From contig NZ_AKWX02000007.1 of NCBI RefSeq assembly GCF_000306115.2, forward strand, positions 1 through 64,000: DNA of 64,000 nucleotides, given 5' to 3'. Made by a program: the position numbers and the translations under genes. This document shows positions 1 through 9,072 of this stretch, piece by piece. This DNA is from Leptospira wolffii serovar Khorat str. Khorat-H2. GTDB lineage: Bacteria; Spirochaetota; Leptospiria; Leptospirales; Leptospiraceae. The first letter of the stretch is position 1; each line of letters begins with the position of its first letter. The notes below the pieces were generated by a model, which ran no database searches, had not been told where the DNA came from, and saw only the letters and a program-made list of their open reading frames with translations.

Positions 1-1
1 G

Positions 2-121
2 ATGACTTCACTTTGTTCAGTCAGCCATTCGGCTCATCGCTTCCTATGGGGCGCGATGAGTGAAATTGGTAACAACGCCAAAAGGGCATCGCAAGATGCC
101 CCGCATGAACATCCATATTGA
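2..121 (+). other. unassigned left-edge segment, possible gene tail
   Basis: One frame is open from the window edge to a TGA at 119-121 (39 codons), so this may be the tail of a gene lying to the left, but the peptide is not recognised. The same stretch holds two clean inverted repeats: CTCATCGC (33-40) with GCGATGAG (53-60), and GGGCATC (84-90) with GATGCCC (95-101) closing a GCAA tetraloop. The hairpins could equally mean the end of a structured RNA. The choice cannot be made without the sequence to the left. Confidence 0.2.
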
Positions 122-182
122 TGATCAGCAAACAAGTGTGATTCATTCGCAAGTTATAGTGTTTGTAGGAGAAATTCTACTT

Positions 183-217
183 AAAAGCCAGGACTTAACC
201 TCCTGGCTTTTTTATTT
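183..217. terminator. bidirectional intrinsic terminator
   Basis: A perfect 10-bp stem (AAAAGCCAGG at 183-192, CCTGGCTTTT at 202-211) is followed on the plus strand by TTATTTT. The arms end in A and T runs, so it can act in both directions. It would close whatever comes from the left edge and the minus-strand lipoprotein gene that ends at 239. Confidence 0.6.
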
Positions 218-238
218 TCCTAGCTGATTACTTTACCG

Positions 239-778
239 CTAACGTGTCTGAGCTGTAGAAACGGTCGGCAGGACGGTCACATTTACTACTCCGATGATCT
301 GTCCGACATGAAGACCGGGGAATGCAGTGTATAACATAGAAGGCGAAAGTTGGACGATAACTCGTCCATTTCCTGTAACGGTGCCGGTTATATTGAAAGT
401 TTGATCGTAGATCGTATTTGCAGGACAACCATCTGAATAAATATAAGTTCCATCTAAGAAAGTAAGCGGAACTCCGTCGCTCGTTAAATCTGCGAGAAAG
501 CTTGCATCGGGGCAGCCACCCGGATGATCCACTGAGATCGTAAATTGATCACTGGCGCCTTTGGAAAATTGTAAGGTATTTGTCGAAAAATTCACCCAAC
601 TGATCGGCTCGACGTTTAATGGGGGCAGCCCATCCGATCCTATTAGTAATGACAGGAGAGGAGATCGATCCGACTCACTCTTCGATCTTTTTTCGTTTGA
701 ATCGAAAAGCAAATAGGTCCCACAGTGGAATTGCAAGGCTATCAGTAAGACGGAGAAGTATATCGGTATTCGCTTCAT
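239..778 (-). CDS. putative lipoprotein, unknown function
   Basis: A 179-residue protein with a basic N-terminus, a hydrophobic stretch and a cysteine at about residue 19 in the context LQFHCG. This fits the loose spirochaetal lipobox, so export and lipid anchoring are likely. The mature part is Ser/Thr/Gly-rich with several further cysteines (PGGCPDA, SDGCPAN) that could form a disulfide, and has the look of a small beta-sandwich. No family is recognised. It stands alone: the next gene to the right is divergent at 972. The ATG is preceded by an A-rich stretch rather than a strong Shine-Dalgarno sequence. Confidence 0.6.
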   Translation of the reverse strand: MKRIPIYFSVLLIALQFHCGTYLLFDSNEKRSKSESDRSPLLSLLIGSDGLPPLNVEPISWVNFSTNTLQFSKGASDQFTISVDHPGGCPDASFLADLTSDGVPLTFLDGTYIYSDGCPANTIYDQTFNITGTVTGNGRVIVQLSPSMLYTAFPGLHVGQIIGVVNVTVLPTVSTAQTR

Positions 779-971
779 TTTTTTTCTTAATTGGACAATA
801 TGTATAGCATGTTTTTCTTATTAAGGGAAAGCCAATTTTTTAGTTCCCATTCGAATCTGTTCTATTAGTCCGACTCACTCCGTTGTAAAGGAGTGAATCT
901 TATGTTTGGCGAGTCGAAAATAACTAGTTGCCTTCCCGAATTCAGTCATCCTAACATGATAAAAATATCCT

Positions 972-1733
972 ATGAATTCCTTGGGAGAGATCATCCTACA
1001 AACAATGGAGGAAATGACCTTGTTCCAGGCATTCTTCCTTTTTCTCATTGAGAATCTTCTGATTCTGGGATTTTCCGTTTGGATCGGAAATCTTTTGGTC
1101 CGTAAATTCCAAGATCGTCGAATCTCCCCGAAGCCTTTTCGAATCGAATTTCAGGAAATTCTTTGGGCAAGCTCGACTTTGCTTTTAAATACCGCGGTCA
1201 CTGTTGCCGGTCTTTATCTTTGGCGATACGGCTTGATTACTTTTCGAAACGATCTAGGTCCCATGGTCTTATTCGATACCCTGGTTCTATTTATGGCTAT
1301 GGATGCTTTGATGTATTTTCTGCACCGGATAGCACATATTTCCTGGATCTATCCTCTTGCCCATAAAACCCATCATCGATATGAAAATCCCCGTCCTTTA
1401 ACCCTTTTCGTTTTGAATCCGTTCGAGGCTTTAGGATTTGGAATCCTATGGCTTTCGGTGATTAGCCTTTACGACTCTTCTTGGATCGGAATGTCGATCT
1501 ACCTGGTCTTGAATGTAGTATTCGGTACTTTGGGTCATTTGGGGGTGGAACCGTTTCCGGATTCTTGGCTTCGATTGCCCATATTTAGATTCCTGACTAC
1601 AAGTACCTTTCATGCCCGGCATCACCAATTTCCGGATTCTAATTTCGGTTTCTACACGTCTATTTGGGATATTTGCTTCGGGACTCTTTATTTCGGATAC
1701 GAGCAATCGTTCGGTAAACTTCCGGAAACATAA
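972..1733 (+). CDS. sterol desaturase / fatty acid hydroxylase family membrane protein
   Basis: A 253-residue membrane protein of the fatty acid hydroxylase superfamily (non-haem diiron enzymes that hydroxylate or desaturate lipids). The histidine clusters that bind the iron pair are visible: HRIAH (HxxxH) and HKTHH (HxxHH) near residues 118-135, and HARHH (HxxHH) near residue 215. At least four hydrophobic segments surround them. Length is typical. Substrate cannot be read from sequence; lipid or carotenoid-like compounds are the family norm. The gene is monocistronic: divergent from the lipoprotein on the left and convergent with a monooxygenase on the right. Confidence 0.85.
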   Translation: MNSLGEIILQTMEEMTLFQAFFLFLIENLLILGFSVWIGNLLVRKFQDRRISPKPFRIEFQEILWASSTLLLNTAVTVAGLYLWRYGLITFRNDLGPMVLFDTLVLFMAMDALMYFLHRIAHISWIYPLAHKTHHRYENPRPLTLFVLNPFEALGFGILWLSVISLYDSSWIGMSIYLVLNVVFGTLGHLGVEPFPDSWLRLPIFRFLTTSTFHARHHQFPDSNFGFYTSIWDICFGTLYFGYEQSFGKLPET

Positions 1734-1794
1734 TAAATAGAATTGGAAAGTTTTAGTTGGAAAAGGAAGATGTTATATTAAGTAAATATTATGC

Positions 1795-1890
1795 GTTAGG
1801 GATACGTAGGGCTTTAGTCCCGGAGGGATGAGGGCTTTGCCCGAACCCGTAGTAGCCCGGGCCCGGCAATCGCCGGGCAACGCCCCCTTT
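1795..1890. repeat. GC-rich intergenic element with hairpin
   Basis: Between two convergent genes, about 95 bases are much richer in G+C than the neighbouring intergenic DNA. They contain a perfect stem GCCCGGC (1861-1867), loop AATC, GCCGGGC (1872-1878), plus further GGGCTTT/GCCCG repeats. It may work as a two-way terminator (no T run is seen) or be a copy of a dispersed intergenic repeat. Only one copy is present in this window. Confidence 0.35.
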
Positions 1891-1920
1891 CCTAACTTTT
1901 TCACATTGGATGGACTTCCA

Positions 1921-3528
1921 TTAGTTTTCTTTTAAGCCTGCCCCTTGGGCTAAGGCCGTCGAAAGAACAGAATACGCTTCCCCGGGACAATCTAAAGATC
2001 GCCAAGCGATATAGCCGTCCGGTCGGACTAAAACCGCTCCTTTCGGTCCGATTCCGAAGCTTTTTCGAAAGCTTTCCTCTTCGGAAAGAAGCAGATCTTT
2101 TCCTACTTGGTAGCAATCGATTTTTATTTCGGATTCGGAGGAAAGTCGTTCGGATAGATTTTTCCATTCCGAATTTTCGGTAAGTAACACCCAATCCTTC
2201 TGGAATAGATCCAAGGTGGATCTGTCGTTCTCGATCCGAATGTGAGGAGCACGCGTCCCGGGCTGACCGGCCCATTCTTCCGGTCTTAACGCGGGAGGAA
2301 GTTCTGCGACACCTTGTTTAATCCCCGAAGATCGATACAATTGTCCGAACTCCATCGCACGACTATCTAGGATGGGAACTGCACGGTCTTCTTCGGTCGA
2401 ATATGCCTTATAATCGTTCTTGGCAAAGATTTGCTTATATCGAAGCCATGCGATAGGCCTTCTTTCTTCATCATAAGTTTCTAATATGCTTGGTTTAGAC
2501 TTTCCGGAGAGAACCGATTCCAACTTCCATGCGAGATTATGAGCGTCTTCGATTCCCGTATTGGCTCCGTATCCTCCTCGATTCGGGGGAAGGGTATGTG
2601 CCGCGTCTCCAGCGATGAAAATTCTTCCTACGGAAAAGGAATCCGCTATCAACGCGCTTACTTCCCATCGACCCGTGATTACGATTTCGATCGGAATATC
2701 GGAACGACCCACGGCTTTCGCGATGTCCGATTCCATGGTAGCGATATCCCTCTCCTTATCGTCCGGATAGAATAAAACCCAGCGACCATCATTATAGGTG
2801 GTTAAGAAAGCGCTGAATCCCGGTTGATCGATCGTGAATTGGAAGAATCCTTTCTCCAGATATTCGTTTAATGGAGCCTTAAATAGAACGCTTCTGCCGG
2901 TGGTTAAGTATCCTTTTCCTTGGCGACCGATCTTCAATGCTTCTCGGATCGGACTCCTGTGTCCGTCGGCGGCTATCATATAATTCGCTTGGATTTTATA
3001 CTCGTTTCCTTCTTTGTCCCTGACGAACGCGGTTACCCGATCCAAGTCCTGTTCGAATCTTAGCAATTCGGTACTGAATCTTAAATCTGCGCCGAACTCC
3101 CGAGCCTTTTGTTGCAGCATTGGCTCCAACCGATCTTGTGCAATCGCGGATGCTCCGCAGGGAGAATATTCTATATTCGTATCCTCTTCCGAAACGGGGG
3201 ACCAGGATTGTTCTTCAAACCATTCTCCGGCTAAACTTTCCACTCGGATCCTACGCACGCTTTTTTTCGATCCATGGACTTGCGGAATACTATCAGCTAA
3301 TCCGACGGACCGAAAGAGTTCCAAGGTCCTTGGTGTGAATCCTATTGCCCGAGGATGGGGAGAGCTTCCTGCATGCTTTTCGATCAGAATGACCGAAATT
3401 CCTTTTTGGGCCAGGAATAATGCCGCGGAGGAACCTACGAGTCCTCCTCCCACCACGAGTACGGAACAGTTTTCCGTCCTTTCTCCGGATCCTTTCGAAT
3501 CCGGCTGCTTATCTTGTTGTAATATCAT
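1921..3528 (-). CDS. FAD-dependent aromatic-ring monooxygenase (PheA/TfdB type)
   Basis: About 535 residues. The N-terminus has the FAD Rossmann motif GGGLVGSSAA followed by an acidic strand end (LIEKHAG). The middle has the DG motif (AADGHRSP), and the GD motif (FIAGDAAHTLPPNRGGYG) binds the FAD ribityl chain. These define group A flavoprotein hydroxylases, which use NAD(P)H and O2 to hydroxylate phenols or related rings. The C-terminal thioredoxin-like part has the usual length. I start at the ATG at 3528, since AGAGGG lies six bases upstream; a longer reading to 3594 would cover the operator. It is divergent from a TetR gene, so substrate-controlled expression is likely. The substrate is unknown. 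Confidence 0.85.
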   Translation of the reverse strand: MILQQDKQPDSKGSGERTENCSVLVVGGGLVGSSAALFLAQKGISVILIEKHAGSSPHPRAIGFTPRTLELFRSVGLADSIPQVHGSKKSVRRIRVESLAGEWFEEQSWSPVSEEDTNIEYSPCGASAIAQDRLEPMLQQKAREFGADLRFSTELLRFEQDLDRVTAFVRDKEGNEYKIQANYMIAADGHRSPIREALKIGRQGKGYLTTGRSVLFKAPLNEYLEKGFFQFTIDQPGFSAFLTTYNDGRWVLFYPDDKERDIATMESDIAKAVGRSDIPIEIVITGRWEVSALIADSFSVGRIFIAGDAAHTLPPNRGGYGANTGIEDAHNLAWKLESVLSGKSKPSILETYDEERRPIAWLRYKQIFAKNDYKAYSTEEDRAVPILDSRAMEFGQLYRSSGIKQGVAELPPALRPEEWAGQPGTRAPHIRIENDRSTLDLFQKDWVLLTENSEWKNLSERLSSESEIKIDCYQVGKDLLLSEEESFRKSFGIGPKGAVLVRPDGYIAWRSLDCPGEAYSVLSTALAQGAGLKEN

Positions 3529-3543
3529 ATAATCCCTCTTTAG

Positions 3544-3566
3544 AATATTTAAGTTACTTAAATATT
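3544..3566. promoter_or_regulatory. 23-bp perfect palindrome, probable TetR operator
   Basis: AATATTTAAGT (3544-3554) and its exact complement ACTTAAATATT (3556-3566) surround one central base. It lies 15 bases upstream of the monooxygenase start and between that gene and the divergent TetR gene. Size and symmetry suit a TetR dimer. A second A+T-rich repeat (AACTAAAAAATTT / AACTAATTAAAAAATTT, about 3593-3623) lies nearer the regulator gene. Confidence 0.65.
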
Positions 3567-3669
3567 TTTCGAAGTAAAGTTTATATTTAATCAACTAAAA
3601 AATTTAACTAATTAAAAAATTTGCAAAAAAATGGAAGTTCCTGGATTCTGTCAGAAAGGACGGGGATTT

Positions 3670-4230
3670 ATGGGATTAAGAGAAGAAAAGAAGGCTAAAA
3701 CCAAGAAACGGATCTCCGATTTAGCCACCGGTCTGTTTATAGAAAAAGGATTCGCCAATGTGACCGTTGCTGAAATCGCCCAAAAGGCGGAAGTGTCCGT
3801 TCCGACACTATTCAATTATTTTCCCACTAAGGAATCGTTCGTGTTCGACGAGGACGAAGAGAGGGAGAAGAATTTTATAGAAGCGGTCCTACATAGAAAA
3901 AAGGGGACATCCGTTTTGGAAGCCCTGTTGGAACATTCGTTGAAGAGTTCCGCATTCAAGCACGAGTATATGGAAAACTCACGTTCTTTTCGAAATCTTG
4001 TACAATCGACTCCGGAGCTTTCCGCGTACGAGAGACAATCGTCCATGCGTTATGAGAAATCCTTGGCGGATGTGATACAAAAAGAAGCGTCCAAAAAATT
4101 ACAAAGGGTCCAGGCCGAAGCGATTGCCCGTTTTCTTCTAGACGCATTTCACCGAGCGATCGATTCTCCAAATCCCAAGGCGACCTTGATTTCTCTTTTT
4201 AAACTTATCCAGGAGGGCTGGAAGGAATAA
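3670..4230 (+). CDS. TetR family transcriptional regulator
   Basis: About 186 residues. The N-terminal helix-turn-helix is clear: ISDLATGLFIEKGF, then VTVAEIAQKAEVSVPTLFNY and FPTKESF. The C-terminal ligand domain is variable, as usual. I prefer the ATG at 3670, which follows GGACGGGG, over the in-frame ATG at 3631, which lacks a ribosome site. Divergent placement and the palindrome between the genes suggest it represses the FAD monooxygenase at 1921-3528 and itself, with release by an aromatic ligand. The ligand is inferred only from the neighbour. Confidence 0.85.
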   Translation: MGLREEKKAKTKKRISDLATGLFIEKGFANVTVAEIAQKAEVSVPTLFNYFPTKESFVFDEDEEREKNFIEAVLHRKKGTSVLEALLEHSLKSSAFKHEYMENSRSFRNLVQSTPELSAYERQSSMRYEKSLADVIQKEASKKLQRVQAEAIARFLLDAFHRAIDSPNPKATLISLFKLIQEGWKE

Positions 4231-4241
4231 GTAAGCTTAAG

Positions 4242-4275
4242 AATCGCCTCCTTCCTGAAAGGAAAAGAGGCGATT
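4242..4275. terminator. hairpin between convergent genes
   Basis: AATCGCCTC (4242-4250) pairs with GAGGCGATT (4267-4275). It sits between the TetR gene (ends 4230) and the minus-strand gene that ends at 4292. There is no T run on either side, so termination is likely but not certain. Confidence 0.45.
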
Positions 4276-4291
4276 GCAATAGGATCTCAAA

Positions 4292-5149
4292 TTATACGTA
4301 GGAAGAAACGATACCGGAGAATTTATCGATCAAAGCATGATCGTCCTGATCGTTCGGATGAAAACCGGGAATATAATATTCTAAAATATAGAAAATCACC
4401 GCCCAGGCAAATCCGGGAGATCCGAAAAAGAAACGAACGTCTCTAATAATCTGTTTCGGATTGGGGATACCGAAATAGAATACGGCTCGGATCGTTCCTG
4501 CCATTGCGAGAAGTCCCAGCAATTGCACGGCTATCGTCATTCCTAAAATGCGGGTAAAATATCCTCCCCCGGAAGCCTTATATACGTCGTAAGCGACGGC
4601 CTTATGCTCCAATTCTTCCAAGGCATGCCATTCGATGACTTTCCAACTTGTGGAATCGATCCATGCCACTTTGTTTTCGGGAAGAGAAAGTAGGAATCTT
4701 CCGAGTGTGGCGGTGAAATGTTCGGCTGCCGCAGTGACCGCGAGAGCCAATTTTTTTCCCCAGACGGGAAAGAGTTTTAGGATCTTCTTTTCTAGAATAT
4801 CGAAGAATAGCCAACAGAACATTTTCTCATGACTCCTGAAGTCTAAACCGATCTCCACGAGTCTTGCATTCATCTTATCGTGCACGTTTCCGTGAACGGC
4901 TTCTTGTCCGGCGAAGGCCTTGATTTCGTTTCTTAGATTTTGATCCTCTATATCGTTTTGAAACGCTTTAACCGAACGTATAAAGAATCGTTCTCCTTCC
5001 GGAAATAGCACGCTCAGACTGGAAAGGAAAGCCGTGAAGAAGGGTATATTTTTGCCGAAGCCTCTTTCTTTTGCGATATCTTCCAGAGGAAACTTAGGCT
5101 TACGTACTTGCGGTTGGACTCGTCCTATAGCGGTTGCTTTTTGGCTCAT
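4292..5149 (-). CDS. PF10118-type predicted metal-dependent hydrolase
   Basis: 285 residues that match my knowledge of the PF10118 family, a ferritin-like group often called metal-dependent hydrolases. Visible features are the N-terminal FPLEDIA stretch, the helical core with QEAVHGNVHDKMN, then EHFTATLGRFLL and EWHALEELEHKAVAYDVY. The Glu and His residues spaced along helices would form a diiron site. One or two hydrophobic helices follow near residues 205-235. Function is not established for the family. It is monocistronic, with a long leader and a strong promoter carrying a palindrome at 5297-5318. Confidence 0.75.
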   Translation of the reverse strand: MSQKATAIGRVQPQVRKPKFPLEDIAKERGFGKNIPFFTAFLSSLSVLFPEGERFFIRSVKAFQNDIEDQNLRNEIKAFAGQEAVHGNVHDKMNARLVEIGLDFRSHEKMFCWLFFDILEKKILKLFPVWGKKLALAVTAAAEHFTATLGRFLLSLPENKVAWIDSTSWKVIEWHALEELEHKAVAYDVYKASGGGYFTRILGMTIAVQLLGLLAMAGTIRAVFYFGIPNPKQIIRDVRFFFGSPGFAWAVIFYILEYYIPGFHPNDQDDHALIDKFSGIVSSYV

Positions 5150-5296
5150 GAGTTTCTCCCAATTAAAATGATTCGGTGGTTACCGATTTATTTTCCTCCA
5201 TCCTTTGGATTCATCACTGCTCATAAGGAAGTTGCGTCTATATCTTGGAAAGTCTTGCCCTTTCGATCCTGACTTTGGGAACGACGGACATTCGTT

Positions 5297-5327
5297 AATT
5301 GTAGCATTTGCTACAATTGCGAGTCAA
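5297..5327 (-). promoter_or_regulatory. sigma-70-like promoter with operator in its spacer
   Basis: Reading the minus strand, TTGACT (5327-5322) is followed after 18 bases by TACAAT (5303-5298). The perfect inverted repeat AATTGTAGC / GCTACAATT (5297-5305, 5310-5318) fills the spacer and the -10. It would drive the PF10118 gene starting at 5149. A related palindrome lies upstream of the gene at 23456-23785. The rest of 5150-5593 has no gene I can support. Confidence 0.6.
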
Positions 5328-5593
5328 TCCAAATATATCGGAATTTTCGTATACCCCTTTCGTTTGAACAAACGTTTACCCGGAGCGAACGATGCTCGGG
5401 ATATTCGGCTCGTTAGGATCCTATCCTGCAGATACGGAGTTTTAATAAGGAACGGATGGTTCTCTTCGTCGGGAAAGAATTTACTCATTCGATTTCTAAA
5501 TATGACAGAATTTGTCAGGTATTCCGTGAGAGAATGATCTTCATGGAAATTGCGAGATCCCCGAGAGGCCGGAATTCGCGGAGGAAAGAATTT

Positions 5594-6001
5594 ATGAGTC
5601 TGAAGAAATACAACGGAAGTTGCCATTGCGGCGCTGTGAAATACGAAGCGGAATTGGATCTGAGTACCGGAACCGGTAGATGCAATTGTTCCTTTTGCAG
5701 AAAAACGAGAAATTGGTCCATTATCCTAAAACCGGAAGCGTTTCGATTATTGAGAGGAGAGGGCCAATTGGGAAGCTACCAATTCAATACGATGAGTAGC
5801 AAACACCATTTCTGCAAGAACTGCGGGGTCCGTACATTCTCCGAAGGACATATTAAAGAGATAGGCGGAGATTTCGTTAGCGTAGCCGTTTCCACTCTGG
5901 ACAATCTGGATCCCGAGGAACTGATCGAGGCTCCCGTTTGGTATTCCGACGGATTAAACAATAATTGGATGAACCAACCGGTGGAGATCAGACATTTATA
6001 A
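5594..6001 (+). CDS. GFA / CENP-V family zinc protein
   Basis: 135 residues of the glutathione-dependent formaldehyde-activating enzyme fold. The zinc ligands are visible as CHCGAV (residues 11-13), CNCSFC (about 36-41) and CKNCGV (about 79-82). The start at 5594 follows GGAGG and gives the normal family length; a longer frame to 5456 lacks a ribosome site. Most family members have no proven activity, so S-hydroxymethylglutathione synthesis should not be assumed. The gene stands alone on this strand, 75 bases before a serine hydrolase gene. Confidence 0.85.
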   Translation: MSLKKYNGSCHCGAVKYEAELDLSTGTGRCNCSFCRKTRNWSIILKPEAFRLLRGEGQLGSYQFNTMSSKHHFCKNCGVRTFSEGHIKEIGGDFVSVAVSTLDNLDPEELIEAPVWYSDGLNNNWMNQPVEIRHL

Positions 6002-6076
6002 ATGTATTTAAAATTTCACAATCGCTTCGGAAATTTTGGGATCTCTTTTATCTGATTTGATTTCCGAATATTCACT

Positions 6077-7168
6077 ATGCGTTTCGTTTTCTGCGTCTGC
6101 CTTTTCTTCTTGGTCGCCTGCGGAGGGAATCCTTTACCTTATTCGGCTCGAATTCTTGTCCCCTCCGAGGATTCCAAGATAAGAACCTTAGGCGTCTGGG
6201 CTACCGAAGAACTATATAGGTCTAGTTCGGGAAAGACCAGAACGAACGCGATATTCGTATCTCAAAAAGGACGAGTCTTACTCGAGGCTTATGCTTCCGA
6301 GTTCGGTCCTAATAGCCTCCATCCTTTGTGGTCCGTTTCCAAATTCCTAATGAACGGAGCCTTGGGACAGGCGGTTCGAGAAGGAAGAATCTCTCTCCAG
6401 GATCCGGTGACCGATCATTTAGCCGAATCGAAGGAACTCTTAAATAAGAATCTGAAGGTTAAGGACCTTTTGTTCTTCGCCTCCGGAATCGACTGGAAGG
6501 AGAGATACGAATGGATGCCTTTCCAATCGGACATTCTGGAAATATTATACGGTTCGGGAAGAACGGATATTGGGGGCTATGTTTCTTCTTTGGGATTTTC
6601 AGAATCTCCTGGGCTCCGTGTCTCTTATTCCAGCGGGGACTCTAATTTGCTTTCGGCGATTTTGACGAGAACATCGGGCAAGGATTATCCTCACAAATTT
6701 TTGCACTCCGTAGGAATCGAATCTTTCGTTTGGGAAAGAGACGGAAAAGGAATACCGATTTCTTCTTCTTATCTGTATTTATCCGCAAGAGATCTCGCGA
6801 AGCTGGGAGAATTTTATAAGAATGAAATGCGGGGAAATCCTTCCGGAGTCTTTCCCGGGGATTGGATCGATCGAACTTTTATCTCGTTGGAGGAAAAAAG
6901 TCCCAAATATCTGAATTGGATTCCTTTCCCGAGTATGGGAGGGCATGTGTATTTAAATCGGTATCGCTTCGATTCTTCTAGACCTTTCCATCCTTCCTTG
7001 AGCGGAAAAGCTTTCTTCGCTTCGGGACATTGGGGTCAGTTCTTAGTCGTGGATCCGGAAAAGGATCTGATCGTAGTCCGACTCGGAAACGACAGAGGAA
7101 AGAGATTCCCGATGGGAGAATTTCTGGATCGGTTGGTCTCTATTTTGGAAGAGCGGGGAAATTTGTGA
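6077..7168 (+). CDS. serine hydrolase, beta-lactamase-like lipoprotein
   Basis: 363 residues. The N-terminus is a short hydrophobic leader ending in LVACGG, a lipobox. The mature protein has the SxxK nucleophile motif as SVSK (about residue 94), the YxS/N-type motif in YSSGDSN (about 194-200), and a C-terminal HWGQF in place of the KTG/HxG box. This is the class C beta-lactamase / 6-aminohexanoate-dimer hydrolase fold, acting on amides, esters or peptidoglycan-like substrates in the periplasm. A real beta-lactam role is not shown. The stop overlaps the start of the next small gene (TGATG), so the two are translationally coupled. Confidence 0.82.
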   Translation: MRFVFCVCLFFLVACGGNPLPYSARILVPSEDSKIRTLGVWATEELYRSSSGKTRTNAIFVSQKGRVLLEAYASEFGPNSLHPLWSVSKFLMNGALGQAVREGRISLQDPVTDHLAESKELLNKNLKVKDLLFFASGIDWKERYEWMPFQSDILEILYGSGRTDIGGYVSSLGFSESPGLRVSYSSGDSNLLSAILTRTSGKDYPHKFLHSVGIESFVWERDGKGIPISSSYLYLSARDLAKLGEFYKNEMRGNPSGVFPGDWIDRTFISLEEKSPKYLNWIPFPSMGGHVYLNRYRFDSSRPFHPSLSGKAFFASGHWGQFLVVDPEKDLIVVRLGNDRGKRFPMGEFLDRLVSILEERGNL

Positions 7169-7494
7169 TGAAATTCCTGAAGAGATTCCTGTTATTCTTT
7201 GCGATTCTTATCCTTCTAACTTCGATCGGGCTTTATTCCGTCTATCGTCTCCGCATTCTTCCGGATCGAGTTGCGGGAATCTACTCCTCTTTCGCCGCAA
7301 AAGAAGGCTGCTCCTGTGTATTCGTAGTTCGGGCTCCGGAGGAGTATTGCAAGGATTACGTGCGTCGATTCTTCCAACCGGACGTTTGGATTCTGGAGAA
7401 GGATTCTATACAGATCGAGTTTCGCAGTTTCTTTTCCACATTCGTTTCGAAGGCCTCCTTCGAAGAGTCCCAAGGTTGTAGGCTTCTCCCTTAG
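7168..7494 (+). CDS. small membrane-anchored hypothetical protein
   Basis: 108 residues starting at an ATG that overlaps the TGA of the hydrolase gene by one base. An N-terminal transmembrane helix (FLLFFAILILLTSIG) is followed by a basic region. The exported part holds four cysteines (GCSCVF, EYCKDY, QGCRLL). No family is recognised. Coupling to the serine hydrolase suggests a partner, inhibitor or anchor for it. The cysteines may form two disulfides if the C-terminal part is periplasmic. Confidence 0.65.
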   Translation: MKFLKRFLLFFAILILLTSIGLYSVYRLRILPDRVAGIYSSFAAKEGCSCVFVVRAPEEYCKDYVRRFFQPDVWILEKDSIQIEFRSFFSTFVSKASFEESQGCRLLP

Positions 7495-7575
7495 GAAGCG
7501 CTCGCTTACCGATTTTAGATGAAATCCTAAGCCTCTTTGGAATTCTGGCCTTAATCGTATTCCGAGAGTTTTATA

Positions 7576-9072
7576 ATGATCAAGATTTCCAATCTTCATA
7601 AAAGATATAATTCCAAGGTTTTATTCGAAGACTTGAGTCTCAGCCTGAACCGAGGGGAAAAGTTGGGTCTTGTAGGAAGAAACGGACACGGAAAGTCCAC
7701 CGTCTTCCAGATGATCCTGGGAAACGTGGAACCGGACTCCGGGACTATTACCGTTCCAAAGGGATACAAGATCGGCCATTTACAACAGCATCTTAAATTT
7801 ACGATGCCTACGGTTTTGGAAGAATGTGCTCTCGGCCTTCCCGAGGGAGAGGAATACGAGACCTGGCAGGTGGAGAAAGTTCTTTCGGGACTAGGATTTT
7901 CCGAAGCGGATATGCAAAGACATCCGGACGAATTTTCCGGAGGCTACCAGATTCGGATGAATCTGGCGAAACTTTTGGTTTCCGGACCGGATCTCCTCAT
8001 GTTGGACGAGCCGAATAACTATCTGGATATCGTTACCATTCGTTGGTTGGAGGAATTCTTACGAGAATGGGAAGGCGAGATCGTATTAGTAACTCATGAT
8101 AGAAGTTTTATGGATAGCGTGGTCACTCATACCGCGGCCATCCACAGAACGAAGGCGATCAAGGTCCAGGGCGATACGGATAAACTCTATAACCAGATCA
8201 ATCAGGCGGAGGAAATCTACGAAAGGACCCGCCAGAACGAGGCCAAGAAAAGGAAGCAAGAAGAGGTCTTTATCGCTCGATTCAAGGCCAAGGCGAGTTT
8301 CGCAAGCCGGGCTCAATCCAGGGTAAAGAAGTTGGAGAAGCAAGGCGAAATGAAGGCCTTGGATAAGATCCACGATTTGGAATTATACTTTAATTCCGCT
8401 CCGTTTGCCGCTAACCAGATGCTTTCCGTAGAGAATCTTTCCTTTTCGTATAACGGAAAGGAGCCCTTCCTCATTCGGGATTTCAATCTAAGCGTAGGAA
8501 GGAGGGACAGGATTTGCATCATCGGTAAGAACGGAAAGGGCAAGTCCACTCTTCTCAAACTTCTTGCGGGAGAGCTGGAGCCTAGTACAGGAAGAATACA
8601 AAAACATCCGGCCTTGAAAGAAGGTTATTTCGGTCAGACCAATAAGTTGAATATGAATGAGGAGAATACGGTAACCGAGGAGATCATGAGTGCGGATAAA
8701 TCCTGCACGGAATGGCAGGCGCGGACGATCGCAGGCGGCCTAATGTTCTCCGACGACCAAAGCTTGAAAAAGATCAAGGTTCTTTCGGGAGGAGAGAAGA
8801 GTAGGGTCCTGCTCGGAAAAATCCTAGTAACTCCTTGCCATCTTTTGTATCTGGATGAGCCTACCAACCACTTGGATATGCAATCCTGCGATTCTCTTAT
8901 CGAAGCGATAGACGAATTCGAAGGTTCGGTGATCATGGTGACCCACAACGAGATGCACTTAAAAGCGGTGGCGACCAAACTCATCGTATTCGATAACGAT
9001 ACGATTCGGATCTTCGACGGTTCCTACGACGACTTTCTAAACGACGTAGGTTGGTCCGACGAAGAATATTAA
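7576..9072 (+). CDS. ABC-F family ATPase
   Basis: 498 residues with two complete ABC ATPase domains and no membrane part. Walker A motifs are GRNGHGKST (about residue 35) and GKNGKGKST (about 316); signature motifs are FSGGYQIRM and LSGGEKSRV; Walker B/DEPN and DEPTNHLD are present. The linker of about 75 residues between the domains is charged and coiled-coil-like ([19 protein letters not shown]). This layout defines ABC-F proteins, which bind the ribosomal E site and help stalled or antibiotic-bound ribosomes. Subfamily (Uup, EttA or other) is not settled. It overlaps the convergent thioesterase gene by four bases. Confidence 0.9.
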   Translation: MIKISNLHKRYNSKVLFEDLSLSLNRGEKLGLVGRNGHGKSTVFQMILGNVEPDSGTITVPKGYKIGHLQQHLKFTMPTVLEECALGLPEGEEYETWQVEKVLSGLGFSEADMQRHPDEFSGGYQIRMNLAKLLVSGPDLLMLDEPNNYLDIVTIRWLEEFLREWEGEIVLVTHDRSFMDSVVTHTAAIHRTKAIKVQGDTDKLYNQINQAEEIYERTRQNEAKKRKQEEVFIARFKAKASFASRAQSRVKKLEKQGEMKALDKIHDLELYFNSAPFAANQMLSVENLSFSYNGKEPFLIRDFNLSVGRRDRICIIGKNGKGKSTLLKLLAGELEPSTGRIQKHPALKEGYFGQTNKLNMNEENTVTEEIMSADKSCTEWQARTIAGGLMFSDDQSLKKIKVLSGGEKSRVLLGKILVTPCHLLYLDEPTNHLDMQSCDSLIEAIDEFEGSVIMVTHNEMHLKAVATKLIVFDNDTIRIFDGSYDDFLNDVGWSDEEY

